Source of the DNA: Davidsoniella eucalypti
Taxonomy: Eukaryota > Ascomycota > Sordariomycetes > Microascales > Ceratocystidaceae
DNA length: 64,000 nucleotides
Direction: 5' to 3'
Assembly (NCBI GenBank): GCA_004009845.1
Contig: RMBW01000031.1
Location: forward strand, 124,001-188,000
Positions within the stretch are counted from its first letter, which is position 1. Every line of letters begins with the position of its first letter. This document shows, piece by piece, positions 46,565 through 57,634 of the stretch. A program made the position numbers and the translations under genes. The notes beneath the pieces were generated by a model that searched no databases, was not told the DNA's origin, and was given only the letters and a program-made list of their open reading frames with translations.

Positions 46565-48199
46565 CGGTTACTGTGGACTGGACATTGGCATTTGAAAGCA
46601 AATGACGTTATAGAGCAGCATTCAGCCAGAGTAGAATTACGTAAGTTTTAATTCTCAACGGCTTAACACAGAAAGTACCGTCTTGAGGTTATATCATTAG
46701 GGTGGACTTTGGATGGAGTATAAGTATTATATATAGATAGACATGATCATTACTAGACAAGAAATATGTTATATATCCGTGTCTTCTCACACTTAAACAA
46801 TCATTTTAGTCGAGAGATTTAGTTGCAGGACTTACTTGAATGTCTGTGAAATCAGAGTGTCTTTAATGTGAATGGAATTAATATTTGATAGTTTTCTATA
46901 CTATGATGCATGTTTGAACCTGGACGCCATTATGGAAGTTTCTATCAGCCTTAAGAACCGCCCCTACTTTTGGTGTACTTTGGAATCCCAAGTGCATTTG
47001 AAGGCCTGTTTGCTCAGTATCAAAACTAGGTATAGATAGCTGCCCACCAAACCGGTCGCCCAGAGGTATAACCAAAAGAATGAGAGCAGAGATCATCTCG
47101 ATACCAAACATCGTGGCCTGCTTGTCTCAGTGGAGCCGGAATGAGAAACTGATGCTGCCGTAGATCGATGGTGTCTATCGCCCAACGAAAATTTGCCGAT
47201 CATGTAGCGTGTATTTTGCAATGACTTTACTGATTTCATTATCTGATAGCGGAGTCGTCTCCGAGTAACCAAAGATCCATCAGTTTCTGGTGAACATATT
47301 CCAAATTGTTAACAGCTTGTTCTGATCTTCTCTGGCACTGTAATGATTTCGCCTTGAATACTATCCAACAGTGGCGAGACAAATATACGATGGGAAACAA
47401 GCTTCAGCGATAACATCTTGGGTGTTCGCCAGAATCGGACAAATAGTCGAATGAAGAGCTCAAATGAGGTCATGATAGAACATGTGATCCACGTTTTGAG
47501 GTTGTAGTAGGAATGGATTATAATGACTTCAATCCCCCAAAAGAAGCAAATGAGCCATTCAAAGCTTTTTGAAAGACTATGCTTTCTTTCACCCGATATA
47601 AGCACCGGGATTTCAGCAATTCGTCGTCAAAGCACATGCGTTTCGGTGGTTACAAATCCAGAATGATAAAAGCTGGGACAGAACAGAGTTGTCTGGACAT
47701 TTTGACTTTTGGATTGGTTACATGGCTGTTCTCTATCCCGTATCGAGGATTCAATTCGAATGAAGACATATATAGTGTTACACAGATATAAAGATAGAGA
47801 TGTATAGTTATATGTTAATCATTATACAGTATTGATTTGGGTAACTATATATATTAGAACCATTCACCTCCGTATTCGAGAAGCAGTACAGTCATTTGCG
47901 AGCCAATTCGTACGTTTTACCACATCGAAACCCCGATATCTAGAAATGAAAATGGACATAGCATGGAAGCACTAGAAGCGGTGTGGGTTTATTCGTCTGG
48001 TTTGGTAGGCCCTGTGAAGTAAAAGCGGAAGACACCAAGCAAATGAGAATAAGCATATCAAACTTAGCTTTGTAGGCCAGCTCAATAGAGAAAAATGTTG
48101 AACCAGTGTATAGAAGATTACATTAGAAATGAGAGCAGCATTAGCAAATACGAATTATATGATATCAGAAGAACTACCAACTACCAAACAACTAAAGAT
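46565..48199. other. Intergenic region before the accessory kinase-like gene
   Basis: A 1.6-kb AT-richer spacer. On the minus strand, hydrophobic frames at 47309-47605 and 46896-47111 are separated by stops. They could be the wreck of a membrane protein, but I recognise no family. No intact gene. Confidence 0.4.
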
Positions 48200-50833
48200 T
48201 TACACAAGAGCTCGTTCAAGATACAATTGCTTCGAGTTCTGTTCTACTTTAGCATCAATCAATGGCTTCTTTCGCGACGGTGGCCGATCCAGAATTGTAG
48301 CCATATCAAAATCAATGATCATTAACTTCCCTGTTTGAGAGTCTTGGAGAATATTTCTCTCTTCAAGATCGCCGTGTTCAATACCGCACTCTGCCATTTG
48401 TGAAACCATATCTCTAAGACCACTATAACTTTCCTTTGGCAACTCTGTGATAGACTCGCCAGCATAAGCAAGTAGAAGAACATGCTTATAATCATGGAAT
48501 CTCAAAGGAATCCCCATCTTCAATGTGATACTCCCAAGACAAACAGGAACTACAGTTCCTTGGAGACTCCTGAGCTTTGAATAGACAATGAGCTCCTTTT
48601 GAAGTAGCCATGTATCCTCACTCTCAAAGGCTTTGCCAACCAATGTATAGCCATATGGATACACTGTGAGCTTGAACAAGGCCCCAACAGCACCATGTTT
48701 ATCCAGATCTTCACAGCCATTATCGAGATTCGTATCCATTTGGATCTTGATAGCGTTCAAGAATTGGGAGGGACTCAATTGATGTCGTTGATCTTGAGTA
48801 TCAGTGTTTGCTTTCCGGTGAAATTGGTAGTTTGGACAGTCTTGGTCAAACTCAAAACCATGGACCAGGCCATATAGACACTGTTGTGTACAGTAACTAG
48901 AAAGGCAAGCAGTATGTTCTTGAGGTCGAAAAGGCAAACTACCATGACCCCCTCCTCTTTCTGTGCTACTATCATCACCATCACTTAGCCCGGGAGTATC
49001 TGGATGGGCCTCTGGGCTTAGATGTGGACCTGCTTCGCCTGATGTGTCATCTTCATATGAACTTGGTAGAGAGCGTATTTGAGACCTTAATGCCTGAATA
49101 TCGCTTAAACTAAGTTTTCGCTGTTCAAGTGATAGGAGCATCAGCGTCAAGATATAAGCAACTGGCGTCTGCTTGATACTTTCAATATGCTCCTCGATAA
49201 TCTCAGGGTCTACAGGGCCTTTATCTCGATTAAGAAATAGAATATCAGAGATTTGTTCTCTGGGAATACAGAGGGAGTAATGAACAGTGCTAGGGTTTGC
49301 CATATCAATACTCAAGAAAATGAAGGACTCGCCAGTCGTGATGTATCCATATAAAAGCCCATAGTTAATCATGTAGTGATATACCTGTGTCACAGCACAA
49401 GCAACAAAATGGAGCATATATCTACTGTTTTCCGCTTCATCAGATTGATTCAAAGATCTTTTTGTGCTTCCTTTGAGACTGTTATAGAAGGAGGATGGGT
49501 CTGAAGTAGAAAAGTGGTCTAGGGCTGCTCGAAGCTGAGCAGGAGGGAGCTTATGAGCTGCCTTGTACTCCACAATGAAGAGTAGCTTTTCGATTTTGAC
49601 AGCTCTAGGAGTGTTCAGGGAGTCTTGGGGATCCCGAGAGATGCCTTGACTGATATTAAAATAGGAGGGCCGAGAAGTTGAAGGTGTCTCGCTAGGAGCA
49701 CTAGATGAAGCAGCCCTTTTCCTACCTGATTGATGTTGATCTGGCTGAGTATTCGCGCTTTCTCTATGACGGAGGTTAGCAATATTGATGTTTTCTGGCT
49801 CATCCGAAGATCTAGGCAGATCCATTGAGGCCTGGGTCTGAGACTCTAGTAGTAGATTGTGGAGTTGAGAATATACTGAATCTTGGAACTGTTGCTGCTC
49901 TGGTGCTCTCTGCTGACGTCGTTGAATCACGTTGGCATATCGTGTGTTCGAATTGAATATTACTTCTTTGACTCCATTATAGGCCGTAGCGTCACATCGG
50001 TCGTGTTGTAGATAAATATTGATAACTTCCTGGACATGATCCTCAATGGCAGGTTTGGAAAAGCTTTTCGCGTCGCTCTCACTGGATAGCCACTGACTGC
50101 ATAAAGCACGCTGGGCAGCAGCAGTTTCATTAAAACTATCAAATAAATGCTCCTGTTCAAAGACGGATTGAAACTCTGAAAACTTCTGCTCATGAATGCC
50201 TTGGAAGTCTGACCAGGATTTGAGAAGATGTGGGTATGATCGATTAGCGACCGAAGTAGGTCCCCCTGTTGTGAGCCGAGACAATACCGTCTCCATTTTG
50301 TAGGTTTGGAAGTTGAGAGCAAAGCCGTTATAGAGGTTAGTTGCAAATGTTGTTTTTCTGGTTAGGTGTTCGCTTTTCTCAGCTCTCTGTTTGGTGGCTT
50401 CTTTGTCGACTCGTTCCTGCTCAGCTCTCTGTTCAGCTTCTCGAGCCCTGTTGACAGCGGCTTCTTTGTCGACTCGATCTTGCTCAGCTCTCTGTTCAGC
50501 GGCTTCTTTTTCGACTCGCTCTTGCTTAGCTCTCTGTTCGGCGGCTTCTTTTTCGACTCGCTCTTGCTCAGCTCTCTGTTCGGCGGCTTCTTTTTCGACT
50601 CGCTCTTGCTTAGCTCTCTGTTCGGCGGCTTCTTTTTCGACTCGATCTTGCTCAGCTCTCTGTTCAGCTTCTCGAGCTCTCTGTTCAGAAGCTTTTGCAT
50701 CCCGATCCCTTTGCTAAGATATTGAAAACGAGTTAGATCTAAATTTTGTGCTAAGGAGCCTGCATTTATGTGAGTAATTACTAACCTCGAATAGCTGAAA
50801 TATTTCTTCTTTAGATAATTTAGATACATCCAT
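48200..50833 (-). CDS. Accessory kinase-like protein with N-terminal coiled coil and ExK motif
   Basis: Model: exon 1 50833-50786 (MDVSKLSKEEIFQLFE), 72-bp intron with a GTTAGT donor and TAG acceptor, exon 2 50713-48200; 853 residues. Residues 17-135 are a coiled coil built from 14-residue units such as RAEQERVEKEAAEQ. A middle domain (about 385-500) has VEYKAAHKL (E398, K400), whose E-x-K spacing recalls PD-(D/E)xK nuclease folds; this is inference. The C-terminus is kinase-like: K710, E723, catalytic loop HGDLEERNIL (D798, N803) and IIDFD (D817) are all present. I recognise the layout as a fungal family often found in accessory regions and annotated as hypothetical or kinase-like. A short basic patch GRKRA (about 346) could be a nuclear signal. 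Decayed LINE sequence lies just upstream. Confidence 0.85.
50390..50690 (-). repeat. 42-bp coding tandem repeat (coiled-coil units)
   Basis: Direct repeats of 42 bp inside exon 2 of the kinase-like gene, about five near-identical units and degenerate flanks. Each codes for a 14-residue block with alternating E/K at one site. All three frames stay open through it, which produces spurious antisense frames. Confidence 0.9.
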
Positions 50834-51429
50834 GATGTCTGGCAGCTTTTATTTAAGAAAAGTAGAGAAAATATTAAAGAAGTAAGTGAGTCTATTGTGT
50901 TGGAACACAATGTGCTTTGCGAGAAATAGGATAGTTAGGCAGAAATGAGCTGAGCGATTAAATTACCTATTCATCAAATCGTGTTGTAGGTGTACTAGCC
51001 TTGCACATCACGTGACTTACCTCGACTCTATATAATAACACCTCCATAACATTTCCTTCATAGACTCCTATTACCCTTTACATATTTTCTCCACACTCAT
51101 ATTAACATACTACTTGGCAAGTTCGCTATTTTCGCGTCAGACCTCCTAAGATTCTTCTTCTGAGATAATCTTTAGCAATCGCCAAAAAATGAAATATATG
51201 TATATATCATGTAATTCACGCGTCGCTATTATTGATTAACATACTGAAAAAGTAGATATCTAAGAAAGGTATCTTTGTTGATGTTGCAATGGTCAGCCAA
51301 AATTATGAGATGGAGAGCTTAGGAATATGCTAATTTCACTGGCTGGAAGGCATCAACATCAAGAGTCTAAAGGAGATAGGTTGTATGATGCCGTTGTAGT
51401 GCTAGCATTTCAAGATTAACTCAAAAAGC
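50834..51429. other. Upstream region of the kinase-like gene
   Basis: About 600 bp of AT-rich sequence with no recognised gene or element; it should hold the promoter of the kinase-like gene on the minus strand. Confidence 0.4.
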
Positions 51430-51772
51430 TTGTGTGAAGCGTGGCCATCAAGCAGTAGAAGAGAGTAGAGACCCTCGTGACGATTGTCAATATATTTATT
51501 TATTTATTATTTATTATTCATCGTTTTACGTCTTTATGTGGAAGCAGTGGAGAAGACAAGCAGCGCTAGCCTGGCTAAACTTGTTTCTTCACTGTCCACC
51601 TAGGTTGGTAGAGGCATAAAGGAAAAGACCAGAGTGCTCAGGGTGCGAGGAAGATGCTCAAGGAGACAACTATCGCGAGGTCAGCGTCGGGGGATCGGGA
51701 GGGGCCAAGCAGCATTAAGCTAAACTTTCTTCACAGCCGTCCCCCTGGTGGGTTGTTGGAAAACACAGTGGA

Positions 51773-52012
51773 AACCCAAAGTGTTTTCATTGTGAGGGAG
51801 CAACTCAGGGAGAAGCTATCACAGGTTTGTGTTGGCATAATCAAATGAAGTGCAAAGCACAACACAAGAAGAGCCGGAAATTTCGGGCAACTGGAACCTT
51901 CAAAGTGTTGCCCTCCGAGTGTGAGTGTGAATCTCTGAGCAGCGGAGATGAGGCTCGGGAGACCAGCGATCTTGAAAAGTGTAGAGAAAAGGGGGTGTGC
52001 GGTCGTTGGTGA
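51773..52012 (+). pseudogene. LINE ORF1 (Gag-like) remnant with zinc-knuckle motif
   Basis: The frame reads NPKCFHC followed after 15 residues by CWHNQMKC. This resembles a damaged pair of CCHC knuckles of LINE ORF1 proteins, which bind the element's RNA. The frame is open to a TGA at 52010-52012, but the upstream part is in another frame, so it is broken. Confidence 0.55.
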
Positions 52013-52084
52013 GAATGACCCTCGAGAGAGGAAGAAACAGGCTCAAGGCCTCACAAAACGGTGCATCATGAAATAAATCAATAG

Positions 52085-53317
52085 ATGCGAGAGAATGGAC
52101 AGCGACATTGCAGGGCGCAAGGGAACTCACCAGAGATCCCAAGCCCACCTAGGCGGGGAATGTGGCAACGGAACATCGAAGCCATCAACGAGCCAGGAGA
52201 TGTGTTCAAGGCATTGAATTGGACTCGTGCCAGAGCATCATATAGCATGCCACCTCTGACTTCAAACCGGGAAACACAGCCCCTGGGCAAGACGGCATCC
52301 CCAACCACGAACGCACTCCGAGCTCTCTCGGGAGTGTACCGAGGAACCCCAGTGAGGAGTCTGCTACATGCTGTAAGGAGTTGCGTGCTCCCCCAACTGA
52401 CGTATGCCTCTTCCACCTGGTCTCCCTTCATGCAGACTACAGGGAAAGAAAAGCTAGAGGTAGCTTTGAGAGCTGCCCTGAGGGCCGCACTGCCAGTGTA
52501 CTGTACCACGCCAACTAGGCTTTTGCATATCCTCTCCTCGTTCCCAAACATGGAGATGATACTGAAGGACCTTGATAGAGCCGCCGCCATTCGGGCTTCC
52601 ACGGTAGACTCCCGGCACCCGCTGTGCATCACATAGATAGAAGGACACATGTGGCTCTCTACGAGAAGTGGCTGACACAGAGGCTATTGCTGCAGACAAT
52701 GCGGCCATCAAGCATGCCCCTCCCGATGCAGACAGTCTGTATCTGTGCCTTGACAATTTGGGTGTTGCACAACGCATCTCCAATAGGGCTGGCAAGAATG
52801 AAACTTGAGCAATACTAAGCTTGTGGACCTCGACCGCGACCATATGTCCCTTGCTTCCGCCCACAGATGGAAAAACGCACAGCTAAATGCCGACTTCAAG
52901 TCATGGATAGCGGAGTGCAAGCCGAGAAAGCACCTTGGGGTTCGTTTTGAAACAAAGACTGTCTACAAGGTGGACTGGTTTAAAGACCAGCACAGATCTA
53001 CGGTGGGACGGATCCTAACTGCCCGGACAGGCCATGGCGACTTTGCGGAGTACCATGACCGGTTCGAACATACGGATGCGGAAAGAAACTGTCCACTGTG
53101 CCATCAACGGAAGGAACCTTTCCATCCCTGGGCGCGCCCCAGAAATGAGAGACCACTCCAGACTAGCTTTGTCAAAAAGCTACTTCGGAAAGAGAGCTCC
53201 TGCAAGTATCTTGCCAAGAGATTAGAGGTGAAATGGAGGCATTACAGAGCCCATGCGCCTAGAGAAGAAGCCCCATCAGCGGGCCAGACAAGTACAACGG
53301 AGGGGGGAAGTGACTGA
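52085..53317 (+). pseudogene. LINE ORF2 (reverse transcriptase) remnant
   Basis: The first part (52085-52636) has the linker before the reverse transcriptase (DVFKALNWTRARASYSMPPL) joined directly to a post-palm segment (ALSGVYRGTPVRSLLHAVR, LPQLTYASSTWSP). The palm with its YxDD motif is therefore deleted. After stops, a second frame (52805-53317) gives the C-terminal domain with GHGDFAEYHDRF and the zinc motif CPLCHQRKEPFHPW typical of ascomycete LINE ORF2. Frames are shifted between the two parts, so this is a pseudogene. Confidence 0.75.
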
Positions 53318-53789
53318 GGAGGATTTGGTGTGGTTCTTGTTTATGTTTTTGTATGTTTTATTTGCCTTGCTGTTCGATGTTTTGTTTTTCATGTTTTACA
53401 ACCTTTTTCCTTTTTTTTTTTTTTTTTTTTTTGTATTTGTTTTTGCTGCTCATAGTGGAGGTATGGACCACTAGTTCTTCGGGGCTAGGGGACAGTCTCG
53501 TCCCGCACATACAAAGCTATTGAGTTTGTCAAGCGGAAGACGTTAATTTTTCGCTCTTCTTATTTCCTCTATATTGCTTTTACTGCTTCTTTCTACTATT
53601 TTCCTCTACTATTACCTTTCTTTGCTTTTGCACTTATCGCTACATTTCAAACTAGTTTTTACACTTTAAAATTGCCAAAAACAACTTTAATATACAGGCA
53701 CAACGTTAAATATCTGCCCGGTAACCAATCCGGCGTCGTATGATCTTAGTGATTTAGGTAGACGTTAAATATAATCAAATCAAATCAAA

Positions 53790-54240
53790 GTTCTTCGCGA
53801 CAAGATTCCCGCGCCGCGGGGTCGGGCATCCGGAACCTTCAAAAGGCTACCCGCCGTTGTGTGAGTGTGGCTCCCTGAGGTGAGTGGATAGACTCGGGAG
53901 ACCAACGATCGAAAAGGTGCGGGGTCGGTCGCTGGTGAGAACATCCCTCGAGAGGGGAAATCGTGCTCAAGGCTTCACGAAACGGTGCTTCGAAGACGAC
54001 AAGTGTCGAAAAAGAAAACGAGAATGGACAGCAGCATTGGGGATATGTGCTGGTCGCTCTTAAAACCCACGACGAAGGGGGAAGATTCGTCTTTGGACGG
54101 AGGGGGAGGTACTCGAACTCAAAGGTACCCCCCCGAGGGTTGTAGGAGGGAAGGTTGGTTTTATCTTTTTTCTTTTTTCTTTTTCTTCTTTCTTTTCCTG
54201 GTTATTTAAGATCTCTTGTTTTTTTCTTTTCGCCTATCTT
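53790..54240 (+). mobile_element. Second, shorter LINE-derived fragment
   Basis: From 53833 to about 54040 it repeats, at perhaps 70-75% identity by eye, the sequence at 51893-52100 of the neighbouring element: GGAACCTTCAAA, then GTGTGAGTGTG, CTCGGGAGACCA, a CCCTCGAGAG block and GAATGGACAGC. It then runs into a T/C-rich tail near 54160-54200. It seems to be a separate, heavily truncated copy of a related LINE. Confidence 0.6.
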
Positions 54241-54463
54241 GACAGTAAACTGTGGGTTTTATGAATCATGTCAAAATAAAATTGTTGTTGAATTATTGGA
54301 TATGATGTGATATATAGTCAAGGAGACGATAATAAGATAAACAAAAAATCACATCAAGTGGATTCCGATGAAGAGAACGACTTCACTTGACTTATAAAAG
54401 AAGATAGGGTATACAATTCTGTTGGGATACAACTCCACGTGTAATTGCTAGCACCAAGCCTTT

Positions 54464-56177
54464 TTAAGAGGCATAAGCCGTTGTAACAATCGCCCCGTTC
54501 TTCTGAACATCGGTCTCGAAGTCCTTGAACTCTCTCGGGGGGACCTTCTTTGTGAACATCTCATCCAATTCTTCATATGTGCGACCTGCTGTCTCAGGCA
54601 GCCAGTACCACAAAAACACCACACTCAGAATAGCCATTCCACCGAAAATGAAGGCTAGCTTGGCCCGCAGGTTTGCCTTGTCAGGGTTGAAGAGATAGGG
54701 TAGCACAAAACTCCACATCATGGTAAGGCCGTTCTGTGCGGCAAGTCCCAGTGCAACTGTCTTGACACGTAGTCGGGAAGTCGATACTTCACACAGAATC
54801 GTGTATGCTGTAGCGCCGATAGTGACGTTGTACCACCAGCAGTAGACAATCATCATGGCAACAGTTCCCTTGATAGCTCCGGGGGTGCCTGAGATGGCTA
54901 GACCGCCGGTAATCCAGAGGATGATAGTTAAGACGACAAGGCCGTAGAATGTAAGATCACGACGGCCCATGCGGTCGACGAGATACCAAGACATCATGTT
55001 TCCTAAGAGCGAAACGCATTGTTGGATAATCTGGAGTTTGAAAGATGCGGAGGTAGAGTAGCCAGCCAGCTGGTAGTAGTAGGTAGCATAAGTTGCAACG
55101 AAAACGATGCCAGATAGCGACTGGATGCACAAAGGCGCAATAGAGATGATGGTGCGACGGAGGTTCGATTTGCGGAAACACTCCAAATAGGTAGCACCCT
55201 GGGTTTCGCGCTTAATCTCGTCAAGTGTTTGGTTGATGGCCGCTAGACGCTTACGTCCTTCGTCACCGGTACTGCTTAGGCGAGCCAAAGAGCGCAACGC
55301 AGCATTTTGCTTACCCTGCGAAGCAAGCCACCAGGGAGATTCAGGCATGAATGGAACCATGATAGTGGCGACCACGGCGAATCCATATTGCGCACAGAAG
55401 ACAGCGCGATAAGCCCAGCGGGTAGAGCCACTTCCAGTCTCGTTGACGATGATGGCCGCGATAAGAGGACCGAGAGTATAAGACAGCGCGGATAGGCACG
55501 TGAGGAGACCACGAAGAGCGAGGGGCGTAATCTAAAGCACAAAGAAGTTAGCTATGGTGTCAAGGATGACATAGTTTCGAGTTTATACCTCGCCAATGTA
55601 AGAAACAGTCACCGAGGCCAGAGCACCTACAGCGAAGCCATTTAGGAACTTGCCGCCGAAGAATAGCTCATTGGATGTAGCTACGAACTCCATAGTGACA
55701 GCGGCATATGTGATGACAAAGCAACCAATGAACACCACACGGCGGCCAAACATATCAGCTATGGAACCGCACGCTAGAGCGCCAATGATACCACTATCAG
55801 TAGTATTGTCAGCCAAAATACTATCTATTATGCTTTAAGGGACAAGCTTCTACTTACGATGCGACTGGAGCGCCCTGGAATGCGCTCTGCCACTTTGCGT
55901 GTAAGACCCAGTCACCTTCATAGTAATAACCAAAGTCTTTGCGGAACTCAGGCACACTGAGAATATTGCCTGAAGCTTGGTTCTCGAAGGCCACGAGAAG
56001 TACGCACCAAACAGAAAAGACCGACCAGAAGAAGGCAAGGGGGTACTTCTTAATGGAGCCCCACCTGGATAGCTCGTGCTCCTCTTGGTTAGAGAGATTG
56101 GCAAGATGTGTGTCGATGGGCACATCGAGATGCTCGGTTTTGGCCTTTTCGGCATCCTCGAGGGGATTAGCTACCAT
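54464..56177 (-). CDS. MFS sugar transporter (alpha-glucoside/hexose permease type)
   Basis: Model: exon 1 56177-55858, exon 2 55793-55589, exon 3 55531-54464; introns of 64 bp (GTAAGT) and 57 bp (GTATAA); 530 residues. The protein has the 12-helix sugar porter layout: a cytosolic N-terminus of about 45 residues, GSIADMFGRR after helix 2, PESPWWL at the central loop and PETAGRTYEEL after the last helix. The sequence around FQGAPVAS and the AFENQASGNILSVPEFRKDFG segment recall maltose/alpha-glucoside:H+ symporters of ascomycetes, so an oligosaccharide substrate is likely; the exact sugar cannot be read. It should sit in the plasma membrane. It is divergent from the Sde182-like gene across a 1.46-kb shared upstream region with CreA-type sites. 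Confidence 0.93.
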
Positions 56178-57634
56178 CTTTCTTTTGGTGGTATTTGCTG
56201 ACCGAGAAGAGAAGAAGACGATATTGAGTGAAGATAAAGAAAGAAGTATATCTATATGCTATGAACGTGGCCTTCGATTGTCTGATCGTAGTTACTGTGG
56301 AACGAAGCTGTTCCCATGATCGCCATATCCGGGAATACAAATCCTTTTATACTTTATGACAAGCTTCGCATATGAGAATATAGTTAGTTTTTTGGCATGA
56401 CGAGGGCCTTGTAGCACTTCCCATCGTGAATCCCCGACTCCACGATCCATCGGCTCGTAGTCATTTTCCCCAGAAAAAACAAGGTTGCACTATTGTGATG
56501 GAAACCTGGAGGATGAAAGACTTGCCAGACCAGACAAACTCCATCTCGATTTGTGTTTGCCACGCTACGAAAGGAAGAAGATCATGCAACGCTAAAGACT
56601 AAAAACAAAAATCCGGGGAAGAGGGGCATCTGGGGGTTGAGCGTCTAGTAGTACCACATTGGGTAAGTCTCTATCGGGTGAGAATCTATAAACACGGTTT
56701 GCTATGTTGCTTGTTTTGTTGGATCGTGGAAGTCCATACTCTATTCGGTACTAGGCCAGTGACATGTTTGGGCTGGGTCTTGACGAACTACACCATAGAC
56801 ACGAGTCAGAACTATACTCGCAACTCGGAATTGGAGGAGCTGGCACTCGTTTCCATCGCGCATCGAGAAAATGCTAAAGCTTGGTTGAATAGTAAACGCC
56901 GAGTATGCGTTTGTCGTCGCTTGACTTAGGCGATCCAAACGTGGGAGGCTTGTTCAAGGAACACTGACTAGTCACAAACTCCGCATTTTGGCCTAAAAGG
57001 GCACAAAGAATATCACCTTGCGGTGGTTGACACTTCCTAATAAGGAAAACAAAGACACACAGACTTGCAGACTGGGGGCCAAGGGTGCTTGGTGGTTGGA
57101 TATTAGCAGTGACTGTGATGACGACCACCAGATATTGAACGAATATCGTAACTATAAACACCAGCCTCGTGGCAGTATATGCCAGCGTATTCTTCGGAAG
57201 TTTAGCCGCTCATTTATGATTTTACAGCGAGGTAATTGCTCCGAGATGGAGGCGGTGGTGGTTTCAATATCACTAGCTATTTTCACGACAAACGCTGTAG
57301 TTGCCTAAATGGGCTTCATAACCTTCCATCTTGTTACCAAGAAAACCCCGCCATTCGATTCACAGCTGATCTTATGTCGCACTATTTTTTCTCCCTCCTA
57401 CACAATTAGTTGATCCACGTGTGCTTAGCTTCATCGTCAAATCCATCACCAACTCGCCAACGGGCGCTTGTCCTTTCCTTACTTCTATCATGCACACTTC
57501 TTAAATCTTGTCTTCACCCGGCCGCGGCTTGTCTCGACCGTTACCATCTTCTCAAACGCCCAAAGTAGAGCCTACCTCCTTCTTGTTGTCTCATTCTCCA
57601 ACTTCATCCACGTCGCCATCTCACGCTATCGAAC
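56178..57634. promoter_or_regulatory. Divergent upstream region of the transporter and the Sde182-like gene
   Basis: A 1457-bp region between two start codons facing away from each other. It contains CreA-type motifs (see separate entry) and a CT-rich leader before 57635. No gene was recognised; the frames inside are short. Confidence 0.5.
56468..56635. promoter_or_regulatory. Cluster of four CreA-type sites (SYGGRG)
   Basis: CCCCAG at 56468-56473 (reverse of CTGGGG), CTGGAG at 56506-56511, CCGGGG at 56613-56618 and CTGGGG at 56630-56635. CreA/Cre1 is the carbon catabolite repressor of filamentous ascomycetes and often acts through closely spaced site pairs, like the last two here. They lie about 290-460 bp upstream of the transporter ATG. 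Single hexamers occur by chance, so only the clustering is suggestive. Confidence 0.45.

Larger units (their letters stand above)
51430..53790 (+). mobile_element. Decayed Tad-like LINE (non-LTR retrotransposon), internally deleted
   Basis: Remains of both reading frames lie in order: a Gag-type zinc knuckle (51782 onward) and the reverse-transcriptase thumb and C-terminal part (52085-53317). A 22-base T run follows at 53411-53432. The 3' end is an AATCA-type short repeat at 53773-53789, a usual terminus of fungal Tad-clade LINEs. Endonuclease and most of the reverse-transcriptase palm are missing, so it cannot move on its own. The left boundary is a guess. Confidence 0.72.

Noticed and set aside
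50366..50725. Plus-strand Ser/Leu/Phe repeat proteins over the kinase-like gene
   Set aside because: They arise because a 42-bp repeat without stops stays open in several frames; the minus-strand coiled coil joins in frame to the conserved protein.
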